Below the pieces are notes generated by a model that had not been told where the DNA came from, did no database searches, and worked only from the letters and a program-made list of their open reading frames with translations. A stretch of DNA of 14,406 nt from Tannerellaceae bacterium (GTDB taxonomy: Bacteria; Bacteroidota; Bacteroidia; Bacteroidales; Tannerellaceae): contig JAITHO010000127.1 in NCBI GenBank assembly GCA_031279915.1, positions 1-14,406 of the forward strand. Reading direction: 5' to 3'. A program made the position numbers and the translations under genes. Shown in pieces: positions 7,992-14,406 of this stretch (positions within the stretch are counted from its first letter, which is position 1; each line of letters opens with the position of its first letter).

Positions 7992-8076
7992 AAATCGCAA
8001 TATCCCCGGCGGATCCGCCGGACAAAATGTAATGATTACAAAAGCTCGGGCGGGTCCGCCAGACAAAATGCGATTT
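7992..8076. repeat. 85-bp compound palindrome between the ZIP gene and yhcC
   Basis: The element is symmetric about G8034. AAATCGCA (7992-7999) mirrors TGCGATTT (8069-8076), GGCGGATCCGCC (8008-8019) mirrors GGCGGGTCCGCC (8049-8060), and the centre is TGTAATgATTACA (8028-8040). The left inner block extends to a perfect 16-base palindrome at 8006-8021. Both inner blocks are followed by GACAAAATG, so they also form a direct repeat. It may act as a transcription terminator for the ZIP gene or be a small REP/MITE-like element. It explains why an open frame extends upstream of the true yhcC start. Confidence 0.8.
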
Positions 8077-8136
8077 GGAATTGGCTTGCGAGAATGGCCT
8101 TGGCCTATCCAATTTGATTACACAATAATATTCAAT

Positions 8137-9048
8137 ATGCCGTACAACGATTTCGCCTCTTATCTCCGCCAACGGTTCCCATTCAAAGTTCAGAAGCTCT
8201 CTATTAATGGAGGCACGAGCTGCCCGAACCGCGACGGTCGGCTCGGACGCGGCGGCTGCACGTATTGCAACAATGCAGCCTTCAGCCCTTCCTACTGCCT
8301 GGAGGGAGCCGGCCTGGAAGAGCAGATCGCCGAAGGAATCCGCTTCTTCGCCCACAAATATCCGTCCATGCAGTACCTGGCCTACTTTCAATCTTACACA
8401 AGCACCTACGGCGATACCGAGCAGTTGCTTGCCCTTTTTGCGGAGGCTCTGCGCCATCCCCGCATAGCCGGCCTTATCCTCGGAACGCGCCCCGACTGCA
8501 TGCCCGAGCGGCTGCTCGAAGGCCTGGCATCTATGTCGAAAGGCAGCTTTGTGATGATTGAATATGGCGTGGAAAGTACGATTGACGCCAGCCTTCTGCG
8601 CGTTAATCGGGGGCATAGTTTTAGGGATTCAGTGGAGGCGATTCGCCGGACGCATGCCTGCGGGATAGCCGTCGGGGCCCATCTTATCCTTGGCCTTCCG
8701 GGAGAAACGCGCGAGCAGATCCTTGGCCATGCCGACCTTCTCTCCGCCCTTCCGATCTCCAGCCTCAAGCTGCATCAGCTCCAGATCGTTCGTCACACGC
8801 AGATGGCTGCCGAGTGGGAGGCTCATCCCGAACGCTTTCGGCTTTATTCGATCGCCGAGTACATCGAGCTGGTGATAGATTTCCTCGAACGGCTGAATCC
8901 GGCCATTGCCCTTGAGCGCTTCGTGTCGCAATCGCCTTCGGGCCTGCTTCTGGCTCCATCCTGGGGGCTGAAGAATCATGAGATCACGGCCAAGATTGTC
9001 CGTCGGATGAAGGAAAGAGGGGCGGTTCAAGGTTGCCGCAGCTTATAA
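8137..9048 (+). CDS. yhcC: Radical SAM protein, YhcC/TIGR01212 family
   Basis: This 303-residue cytosolic protein is predicted to bind a [4Fe-4S] cluster and cleave S-adenosylmethionine; the substrate of this family is not well established. The cluster-binding cysteines are Cys29, Cys41 and Cys44 in SCPNRDGRLGRGGCTYC, the spaced motif typical of TIGR01212. Other family segments are AYFQSYTSTYGD, ILGTRPDCMPE, YGVESTIDASLLRVNRGH, GIAVGAHLILGLPGE and LKLHQLQIVRHTQM. The frame stays open from 8032, but those 35 extra residues are translated from the 85-base palindrome and are not family-like, so the start is placed at 8137, giving close to the E. coli YhcC length. The stop codon lies in a TTATAA that also contains the stop of the convergent gene. 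Confidence 0.93.
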   Translation: MPYNDFASYLRQRFPFKVQKLSINGGTSCPNRDGRLGRGGCTYCNNAAFSPSYCLEGAGLEEQIAEGIRFFAHKYPSMQYLAYFQSYTSTYGDTEQLLALFAEALRHPRIAGLILGTRPDCMPERLLEGLASMSKGSFVMIEYGVESTIDASLLRVNRGHSFRDSVEAIRRTHACGIAVGAHLILGLPGETREQILGHADLLSALPISSLKLHQLQIVRHTQMAAEWEAHPERFRLYSIAEYIELVIDFLERLNPAIALERFVSQSPSGLLLAPSWGLKNHEITAKIVRRMKERGAVQGCRSL

Positions 9049-10245
9049 GCACGGCGATGATGAGAGCGCCAGGCCGGCAACGTACTGAGTGTTTTTGTCT
9101 ACGGGACAAAGAGAAATGTAGCCGCTTGAGAGTTTGCCGCGGGATATTTGCAGGGGATATTTAGCTTGCATGCGAAGATGCTTGTCGAGGGCTCCGTCTC
9201 TGTGAAATTCAACAAAGAAAGTTGCCTGCGCGCCCTCGTCGACCCAGCCTTCGAAGAGCCTTAGAGCCAGCAAGCCCATGGTGTATCGGAGGTTGACTTC
9301 CACGCATGGATGCAGTCCCCACGCGCTCGGCGTTCGGTAAACAAACATGTCGACGCCAAGGTATCCCACGTAGTGATGAGCGTAAATGCGACTCAATGCG
9401 GCGGCAACGGCCTCGGGCAAGACGTTCCGCAAGTTGGCTCCGAGGTATGCTTCGGGCAATCTCCAAAGCAAGTTCTGCGCCTGGAGCCTATTGTATTTGT
9501 AAACCCCTTTATCGTTTGCGTAAAACACCGACAGGCCTTCGTAGTTTACATTGCCATTGGCGTCGGCATAAAATTCCAAGGCAAAGTCTAATGCTCTGTC
9601 GAGCGCCGGTTCGATGCTGATGGAGCCTTGCCGGCTTATGGTTCCGTTAATCCATTGCATCTCGGTCGGCGTCGGGCATCGTCCTCCTTGCATCCACATC
9701 AATCCGCGGCCCGACGATGAGTATGGAGCTTTCAGCACAAAGCGTCCGGGCTTTTTCTCAAGGAATCGCGCCGCCGCTTCCGGATCAGAGTAAAAGGTCG
9801 GAGCAGTCGGCATGACGGGAAAGGGCAGTTGGCAACGGATTTCTTCAAGGCAGATGGCCGCCGTTTGCCGGCCTAAGAGCTCAGCATAGCGCTCGTTCCA
9901 TTGCGGTAATTCCAATTCCGCCAAATATTTTTCTCGCAATTCTTTAAACATTCGGATGCTTGCCGGCGAGAGCCCCCAAGGGGCGGCCTGCAATGGCGGC
10001 AAACGCATTCCGGCTTTCAGGCTAGCTACATCAACGGCCGTAATCGGAGGTCGAAGGGCATCGGGGATATCCGGATGGCCGCTTGAGCACAGCACATAAT
10101 CTCCTTCGCTCCCATACCATGCGGGCAGGAATCCCAGGTTGGCGGTCATGATTTGCACCTGCTTGGTAGGGGTATAAAAAAACGACCCATGCAACACTGC
10201 TGTTTCATGAGCCGGATTAAAAAAGTGAAGTTTGGGGGACGGCAA
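9043..10245 (-). CDS. ATP-grasp-like protein of unknown substrate
   Basis: This 400-residue, apparently cytosolic protein resembles uncharacterised Bacteroidota proteins with an ATP-grasp-like fold. The conserved-looking N-terminus is LHFFNPAHETAVLHG (6-20). ATP-grasp features include GRFVLKAPYSSSGRGLMW (167-184), with Lys172 and a Ser/Gly-rich loop, an acidic strand EFYAD (224-228), and HPCVEVNLRYTMGLLA (312-327), where Glu316, Asn318 and Arg320 match the usual metal and nucleotide residues. This suggests ATP-dependent ligation of a carboxylate to an amine or thiol, but I cannot name the substrate. The start is a TTG at 10245: the first in-frame ATG would remove 32 residues including the conserved N-terminus. 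The TTG lies 4 bases after the stop of the upstream DUF349 gene, so the pair is probably co-transcribed and translationally coupled. Confidence 0.72.
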   Translation of the reverse strand: MPSPKLHFFNPAHETAVLHGSFFYTPTKQVQIMTANLGFLPAWYGSEGDYVLCSSGHPDIPDALRPPITAVDVASLKAGMRLPPLQAAPWGLSPASIRMFKELREKYLAELELPQWNERYAELLGRQTAAICLEEIRCQLPFPVMPTAPTFYSDPEAAARFLEKKPGRFVLKAPYSSSGRGLMWMQGGRCPTPTEMQWINGTISRQGSISIEPALDRALDFALEFYADANGNVNYEGLSVFYANDKGVYKYNRLQAQNLLWRLPEAYLGANLRNVLPEAVAAALSRIYAHHYVGYLGVDMFVYRTPSAWGLHPCVEVNLRYTMGLLALRLFEGWVDEGAQATFFVEFHRDGALDKHLRMQAKYPLQISRGKLSSGYISLCPVDKNTQYVAGLALSSSPCL

Positions 10246-10249
10246 AGCC

Positions 10250-12490
10250 TTATTCCAGATTTTCGTCGATAGCTTCGATTTTCTTGACGAGCAATTTTAT
10301 CTCATCTTTTAGCTTTTCGATCTTCTGCTTCAGTTCTTTCAGTAGTCCTCCCCCACCCTTTGAGGAAATGCTCAGGAAGCCGATGTTGTTCTCATAAGTT
10401 TGGAGGTCGAGTTTGAGCCGTTCGTAAGCCCGCATTAGCTTTTCGCGCTCGCCGTAGAGTTTTCCTTTACCTCTTTCGCTGAGCTCTCCGATTGTGTTGC
10501 GATACATTTGGAGTTTGCGGTCGCTCTTGTCGATTTTCATGCGTTCGAAGTGTTCGTCAAGGATTGCATTGTAGTCGGCCACCAGCTTTTCTTTTTCTCT
10601 GAAGGGCACGAATCCGATGGCGTTCCATTCGCTCATGTATTCTCTGATCAGCTCCATAGCTTCATCAGGCTGTAGATTTTCGTCGATAGCTTTGAGCTTT
10701 TCTATGATCTTCTTTTTGGCTGCGAAGTTCTGTGCTTCGTTTCCTCTATGCTCCGACATGGTGCTGTTTTTGCGTTCGAAGAAGTAATCGCAGGCTGAGA
10801 TAAATCGCTTCCAGATCTGTTCGCCAAATTTGCGCGGCACGGAGCCTATGGTTTTCCATTCCTTTTGCATGGAGATGAACTTCTCAGTTGCGGCTTTCCA
10901 ATCGGTACTGTCTTTTAGCGCTTCGGCCGTTTCGCAGAGGGCTGTCTTCAGTTCGAGATTTTTCTCAAGCTCTACTTTCAGCTCTTTGGAGTAATCGTTT
11001 CTGTTTTTGAAGAAGGTATCAACGGCTCTGCGATAGCGTTCGAAGAGTTTTGCATTGACTTTTCTGGGAGCGAAGCCCAGGGTTTTCCACTCGGCTTGGA
11101 GGTTCATGATCTCCCTTTGCTGTGTTTCCCAATCTCTGAGGGTTATGAGAGTGGAATAATCGATGGCTTCTACTATTTCGCAGATCTCGCTTTTGCGTTC
11201 TTGGCTGATTCGTTCTTTTTCCTTTAAAGCTTCGAAATGGGTTTGATGACGCTTGTTGATAATCGTTGAAGCGGCTTTGAATCGTTGCCATACTTCTTCG
11301 CGCAGCTCTCTGGATACCGGGCCTGTATCGCGCCATTGGAAATGGAGTTTTTGCAGCTTGCGAAAGGCTTCAACCGTATCCGTTTCTTCGAGCAGTTTCT
11401 CAACCGCTTCGCATATTCCCAGCTTTGTTTCGAGGTTTTTCCGGAAATCGTAGTCGCGCAACTGGTGATTTATCTTAATGATATCGTAAAAGCGTTCATT
11501 ATAGATCTGATAATTTTTCCAGAGCGTGTTGGCATGTTCTTGCGGAACGAGTCTGATTTCTTTCCAGCGCTGCTGTATTTCCTTAAATTCATTGTAGAGC
11601 TTGCCGAAGTCGTCGGTGCTTTCGGTGAGCTGCTTCATGCGATCGATGAGCTGTAGTTTAAGGGCGTAGTTGGCGGCTTTCAGTTGTTCTTCTTCAGCGT
11701 GCTGGAAGGCTTTTTTTCCGCGATAAACACTCAATATTTCTTTTAATTTGGTTTCTTCTTCGCTTTCGGGAGCTTGGAAATCTTCTTCATTGCCTCCGTC
11801 GCGAAGGAATTGTTCCTTCAATTTTTCGGTTTCAATATTTTGAAGCCTGTAAAATGATTGCTTCAGAGCATCTATATCGGCTTTGCTTGCGCTTTGTGAG
11901 TTGACGAGTTCGATCAGCTTCTCAAGGGTTTCCTCTTTGCTCAATTGCTTGGCGGTATCGTCGGATTCTGCGGGATCTATGGATTCCGTAGGCTCCTCGG
12001 ATTCGTCGGATTCGTCGGATTCTGCGAGCTCTATGGATTCTGTTGGTTCCTCGGTTTCGTCGGATTCTGTTGGCTCCTCGGTTTCGTCGGTTTCGTCGAA
12101 TTCTACGAGCTCTGTGGATTCCAGCTCCATAGATTCTGCGGAATCTGCGGGCTCAATAGATTCCATAGCTTCCGTGGGCTCCTGATCGGTTGTTGGGAGA
12201 GGGGCCTCGGCTTCGGGTGTTTCGGATTCCAAGCTTGGAGCGGCTTCAGGAGTATCTTCTGAATCTTGATTGCTGCTTGTTACTATTGTGGCCACATTGT
12301 CGGGGGGATCGCAGGTTTGGGGAGGTTCTTCCGTAACGGTTAATACTTCCGATTCTGTCGGGTTATCTACTATTTCCGTGGTTTCTTCAGAGGATTCCAG
12401 GGTACATTCCGGTGTGGCTTCCGGAGTTTTAATCTCTTCTAATCTAGCCTCTTCTTTCTCGGGCTGATCAGTTGCTTGAGTGTCCATCAT
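10250..12490 (-). CDS. DUF349 multi-repeat protein with acidic N-terminus
   Basis: This 746-residue protein has no signal peptide or membrane segment. Residues 1-180 are strongly acidic and low in complexity, with recurrent PTES, ESDE and SESEE units. From about 290 to 655 there are five DUF349-type helical repeats, each with a core Trp and a following G/R-x-x-P: QQRWKEIRLVP (306), HFQWRDTGPV (383), QAEWKTLGFAP (465), QKEWKTIGSVP (542) and MSEWNAIGFVP (619). The C-terminal 90 residues are charged and coiled-coil-like, with a GGGG hinge near 712. The family has no established biochemical function that I can state with confidence. Two adjacent ATGs (12490 and 12487) could each be the start. A TATATTTG box lies 29 bases upstream. 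The ATP-grasp-like gene follows after 4 bases. Confidence 0.9.
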   Translation of the reverse strand: MMDTQATDQPEKEEARLEEIKTPEATPECTLESSEETTEIVDNPTESEVLTVTEEPPQTCDPPDNVATIVTSSNQDSEDTPEAAPSLESETPEAEAPLPTTDQEPTEAMESIEPADSAESMELESTELVEFDETDETEEPTESDETEEPTESIELAESDESDESEEPTESIDPAESDDTAKQLSKEETLEKLIELVNSQSASKADIDALKQSFYRLQNIETEKLKEQFLRDGGNEEDFQAPESEEETKLKEILSVYRGKKAFQHAEEEQLKAANYALKLQLIDRMKQLTESTDDFGKLYNEFKEIQQRWKEIRLVPQEHANTLWKNYQIYNERFYDIIKINHQLRDYDFRKNLETKLGICEAVEKLLEETDTVEAFRKLQKLHFQWRDTGPVSRELREEVWQRFKAASTIINKRHQTHFEALKEKERISQERKSEICEIVEAIDYSTLITLRDWETQQREIMNLQAEWKTLGFAPRKVNAKLFERYRRAVDTFFKNRNDYSKELKVELEKNLELKTALCETAEALKDSTDWKAATEKFISMQKEWKTIGSVPRKFGEQIWKRFISACDYFFERKNSTMSEHRGNEAQNFAAKKKIIEKLKAIDENLQPDEAMELIREYMSEWNAIGFVPFREKEKLVADYNAILDEHFERMKIDKSDRKLQMYRNTIGELSERGKGKLYGEREKLMRAYERLKLDLQTYENNIGFLSISSKGGGGLLKELKQKIEKLKDEIKLLVKKIEAIDENLE
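11957..12172 (-). repeat. Degenerate repeat tract encoding the acidic region
   Basis: Within the DUF349 gene, residues about 107-178 are encoded by imperfect repeats. On the plus strand these appear as recurring TCGGATTCGTCGGATTC and TCTGTTGGCTCCTCGG units. PTES occurs at residues 140-143, 149-152 and 167-170. The tract could vary in length by slippage. Confidence 0.7.
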
Positions 12491-12518
12491 ATCAGTAAAA
12501 CGTTTTAATAATAGGGAT

Positions 12519-12526
12519 CAAATATA
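12519..12526 (-). promoter_or_regulatory. Probable -7 box of the DUF349 operon
   Basis: On the minus strand this reads TATATTTG, a full match to TAnnTTTG, 29 bases before the start codon at 12490. A TTTG is present 14 bases further upstream (12541-12544), which is closer than the usual 19-21 bases for a -33 element. Confidence 0.5.
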
Positions 12527-12750
12527 TTCCTTATGGAATACAAAATAACATAATTCTTTTCGGATAATCGAATCGCCTCTTATTTTTTTCTTTTCGAGAT
12601 TCTGTTGATGGGCTTTCGGCGGTCTACAAATGGCCTCTGTAATGCAAATTTATGCCTCAGAAATAGCAACTATTGGCCTCCTAATCGTGAGATCTTGTGA
12701 GGAATTAGTTTTTATCGCGTTAAAAGTTTTTTTGCGGAATGATGGAATTA

Positions 12751-12772
12751 GGGGCCGAAAATATTCGACCCC
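12751..12772 (-). terminator. Hairpin downstream of cysK
   Basis: On the minus strand GGGGTCGAA and TTCGGCCCC form a 9-bp stem with one U-G wobble and a 4-base loop, starting 14 bases past the cysK stop. There is no immediate U-run after it, so it may act as a 3'-end stabiliser or a weak terminator. Confidence 0.55.
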
Positions 12773-12785
12773 CTATAAACCATCG

Positions 12786-13733
12786 CTAAAGAGGATATTC
12801 GTCAAAGGCGTATAGAACGGTTGAGAGGTATCGTTCGCCGGTGTCGGGCAGCAGGCTGACGATGAGTTTGCCGGCGTTTTCGGGCAGGCGAGCGAGTTCG
12901 GTGGCGGCAAAGGCGGCGGCTCCGGAGGAGATTCCAACCAGCAATCCTTCTTGTCGGGCAAGGCTGCGGCTGGTTCGGATGGCATCGTCGTTGCCTACGC
13001 GGAAGATCTGATCAACGTACTTGCCGTTGTATGTTCCCGGAACGAATCCGGCGCCTATGCCTTGAATTTTGTGAGGGCCTGGGGAGCCGCCTGAGAGTAC
13101 GGGCGAATCGTCGGGTTCGACGGCCACGATGCGCACGTCGGGCTTGAGCGATTTGAGCGTTTCGCCTACGCCGCTGATTGTGCCTCCGGTGCCAACGCCT
13201 CCCACGAAGATGTCGACTTTGCCGTCGGTATCGTTCCAGATTTCGAGGGCGGTGGTTCGGCGATGAACGTTGGGGTTGGCCGGGTTTTCAAACTGCTGGA
13301 GGATGACGGAGTTGGGCGTTTCTTGCTGCAAGGCGATGGCTCGGGCTACGGCTCCTTTCATGCCTTCGCTTCCGGGCGTGAGCACGAGCTCGGCTCCGAG
13401 GGCTTTGAGCAGATCGCGTCGTTCTTTGCTCATGGTTTCGGGCATGGTGAGAATGAGTTTGTATCCTTTTGTGGCGGCCACGAAGGCCAGTCCGACGCCT
13501 GTGTTTCCGCTGGTAGGCTCGATGATGGTTGATTCGGGCTTGAGGGCTCCGCTCGCTTCGGCATCGTTGATCATGGCCAGGGCGATGCGGTCTTTCACGC
13601 TTCCGGCCGGATTAAAATACTCAAGTTTAGCGACGATGGTGGCCTTCAGTTCGAGCCTGCGGTTGTAGTTCGAGAGCTCCAGCAGGGGAGTGTTCCCGAT
13701 CAAGTCAGTAAGTTGTTTTGCTATCTTTCCCAT
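12786..13733 (-). CDS. cysK: Cysteine synthase A (O-acetylserine sulfhydrylase)
   Basis: This 315-residue cytosolic enzyme uses pyridoxal phosphate to make L-cysteine from O-acetylserine and sulfide. Family features are complete: [10 protein letters not shown] at the N-terminus, [11 protein letters not shown] with the cofactor Lys near residue 47, the substrate loop [12 protein letters not shown] near 73-83, [20 protein letters not shown], the phosphate-binding loop [11 protein letters not shown] near 178-187, [26 protein letters not shown], and GISSGAA with the Ser that contacts the pyridine ring. Length and motifs favour the A-type cysteine synthase over cystathionine beta-synthase or threonine synthase. 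The gene appears monocistronic, with a hairpin at its 3' end. A near-consensus -7 box (CATCTTTG, one mismatch to TAnnTTTG, 13767-13774) lies upstream. The adjacent genes are not sulfur-related. Confidence 0.96.
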   Translation of the reverse strand: MGKIAKQLTDLIGNTPLLELSNYNRRLELKATIVAKLEYFNPAGSVKDRIALAMINDAEASGALKPESTIIEPTSGNTGVGLAFVAATKGYKLILTMPETMSKERRDLLKALGAELVLTPGSEGMKGAVARAIALQQETPNSVILQQFENPANPNVHRRTTALEIWNDTDGKVDIFVGGVGTGGTISGVGETLKSLKPDVRIVAVEPDDSPVLSGGSPGPHKIQGIGAGFVPGTYNGKYVDQIFRVGNDDAIRTSRSLARQEGLLVGISSGAAAFAATELARLPENAGKLIVSLLPDTGERYLSTVLYAFDEYPL

Positions 13734-13795
13734 ATATACATTATATTATTAATTGGTTTGACGATGCAAAGATGGGAGCTTGGCGGTGGGCTATC

Positions 13796-13815
13796 AATAC
13801 CGCGATGCGGGTATT
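13796..13815. terminator. Short inverted repeat between the TPR gene and cysK
   Basis: AATACC (13796-13801) and GGTATT (13810-13815) form a 6-bp stem around an 8-base loop, about 30 bases past the stop of the TPR gene. It has no U-run on the minus strand. It could be a weak terminator; its role is doubtful. Confidence 0.25.
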
Positions 13816-13844
13816 TTGCGAGGCGGTTGTGCGGGGGGCTGGGG

Positions 13845-14406
13845 TTAATTCTCCTGCCAAATCTCCAGCACCCGCTTGGCTTTGTTACGCACTTCTCTCA
13901 CCAATTCGTAATCGTCGCTGCATTGGTCGAGTATCTTGATAGCCTCCTCAACAAGCTGTATTGATAGGGTTTTGTTGGGATATTTCTGTTGATAGAATCG
14001 AGCCATGTTGTGTAAGGATAGGGCGAGGAAAGGGTTCCAGGCTTGCGGATTCTCGGCGGCTAATGCTCTGTATATGTCTAAACTTTCTTTGCAGTTAGCT
14101 TCAGCCCTTCCATATTCCGGTTCTACTTTGCCGATATATAAATATCCAAGATTGTTTAGAGTTACCGCCACGTAATGATTGTAAGCTTGGGGATTATTCC
14201 GGGCCAGCTTTCTGTATATCGCCAAAGCTTCGGTATAGCGTTTTTCAGCCTCCAGATGTTGCTCCATTGATTCGTACACAACTCCCAGGTTGTTGAGAGA
14301 GATTGCGATATATGGATTGTTGGTATCAGCATCCTTTGCGGCAGAATTCTTGTATAATTGCAGAGCTTCCTCGATGTATTCTTTCGCAGGCCAATAGTCT
14401 TTCTGC
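13845..14406 (-). CDS. Tetratricopeptide repeat protein, N-terminus cut by the window edge
   Basis: The frame is open through the right edge, so only the C-terminal part (about 186 residues) is visible. The methionine codon at 14277-14279 is internal: the codons before it continue the same repeat pattern (YIAISLNNLGVVYESMEQHL). At least three TPR units of about 45 residues are seen, of the kinesin-light-chain-like type found in many Bacteroidota proteins: NNPYIAISLNNLGVVY, NHYVAVTLNNLGYLY and NPFLALSLHNMARFY, each preceded by an Ala- or Glu-rich helix such as AEKRYTEALAIYRKLA or AEANCKESLDIYRALA. TPRs form helical scaffolds for protein-protein contacts. Partner, location and any N-terminal effector domain cannot be judged from this fragment. 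Confidence 0.85.
   Translation of the reverse strand, partial: QKDYWPAKEYIEEALQLYKNSAAKDADTNNPYIAISLNNLGVVYESMEQHLEAEKRYTEALAIYRKLARNNPQAYNHYVAVTLNNLGYLYIGKVEPEYGRAEANCKESLDIYRALAAENPQAWNPFLALSLHNMARFYQQKYPNKTLSIQLVEEAIKILDQCSDDYELVREVRNKAKRVLEIWQEN

Larger units (their letters stand above)
12491..12785. other. Intergenic region between the DUF349 gene and cysK
   Basis: The right end holds a hairpin that probably terminates cysK, and the left end holds the DUF349 promoter box. In between are three loosely similar segments with GCCTC about 21-22 bases apart (12633, 12654 and 12676), which I cannot interpret. A 61-residue plus-strand open frame (12630-12815) crosses the hairpin and the cysK end and shows no protein character. 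Confidence 0.5.

Noticed and set aside
8032..8136. Upstream extension of yhcC starting at 8032
   Set aside because: The 35 extra residues are encoded by the 85-bp palindrome and lie outside the normal family length; the ATG at 8137 fits the known N-terminus.
11883..12262. Plus-strand Ser/Gly/Val-rich open frames opposite the DUF349 acidic tract
   Set aside because: They are antisense translations of the low-complexity repeat tract; the minus-strand frame continues into clear DUF349 repeats.
12630..12815. 61-residue plus-strand open frame between the DUF349 gene and cysK
   Set aside because: It runs through the cysK 3' hairpin and into the cysK coding region on the opposite strand, with no protein-like composition.

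Overview
The window looks like chromosomal DNA from a member of the Bacteroidota, most likely Bacteroidales. The evidence is paired short TonB proteins with proline-rich linkers, a multi-repeat DUF349 protein with an acidic N-terminus, an ATP-grasp protein of a type I associate with this phylum, an enolase with the Bacteroidota-style [14 protein letters not shown] segment, and TAnnTTTG-type -7 promoter boxes upstream of several genes. No ribosomal RNA, tRNA, insertion sequence transposase, phage gene or CRISPR array was found.

Layout, left to right. Positions 73-1513 hold two tandem TonB-family energy transducers on the minus strand, probably one transcription unit. Positions 1679-3043 hold nhaA (Na+/H+ antiporter, minus). 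Positions 3044-3983 are a 940-base gene-free gap containing the most unusual structure here: an AT-rich array of 12 short palindromes (3240-3714) spaced almost exactly 41-42 bases apart, with a second set of palindromes at the half-period. It is followed by a convincing terminator for enolase. Then come eno (3984-5264, minus) and a UxaE-family epimerase-like gene (5360-6601, minus).

Positions 6602-7145 are a divergent intergenic region with a 154-base nested inverted repeat and further REP-like pieces. The only two plus-strand genes follow: a ZIP metal transporter (7146-7943) and a YhcC/TIGR01212 radical SAM protein (8137-9048), separated by an 85-base compound palindrome. The rest is minus strand: an ATP-grasp-like protein with a TTG start (9043-10245) directly behind a DUF349 protein (10250-12490), then cysK (12786-13733), then a TPR protein cut by the right edge (13845-14406).

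The genes are mostly housekeeping: glycolysis, cysteine synthesis, sodium/proton and metal homeostasis, and outer-membrane energy transduction. No multi-gene pathway is evident apart from the tonB pair and the DUF349/ATP-grasp pair. What is unexplained lies in the non-coding DNA, which carries three distinct palindromic architectures: the phased array, the nested REP-like element, and the 85-base compound palindrome. No protein that would act on them is encoded in the window.
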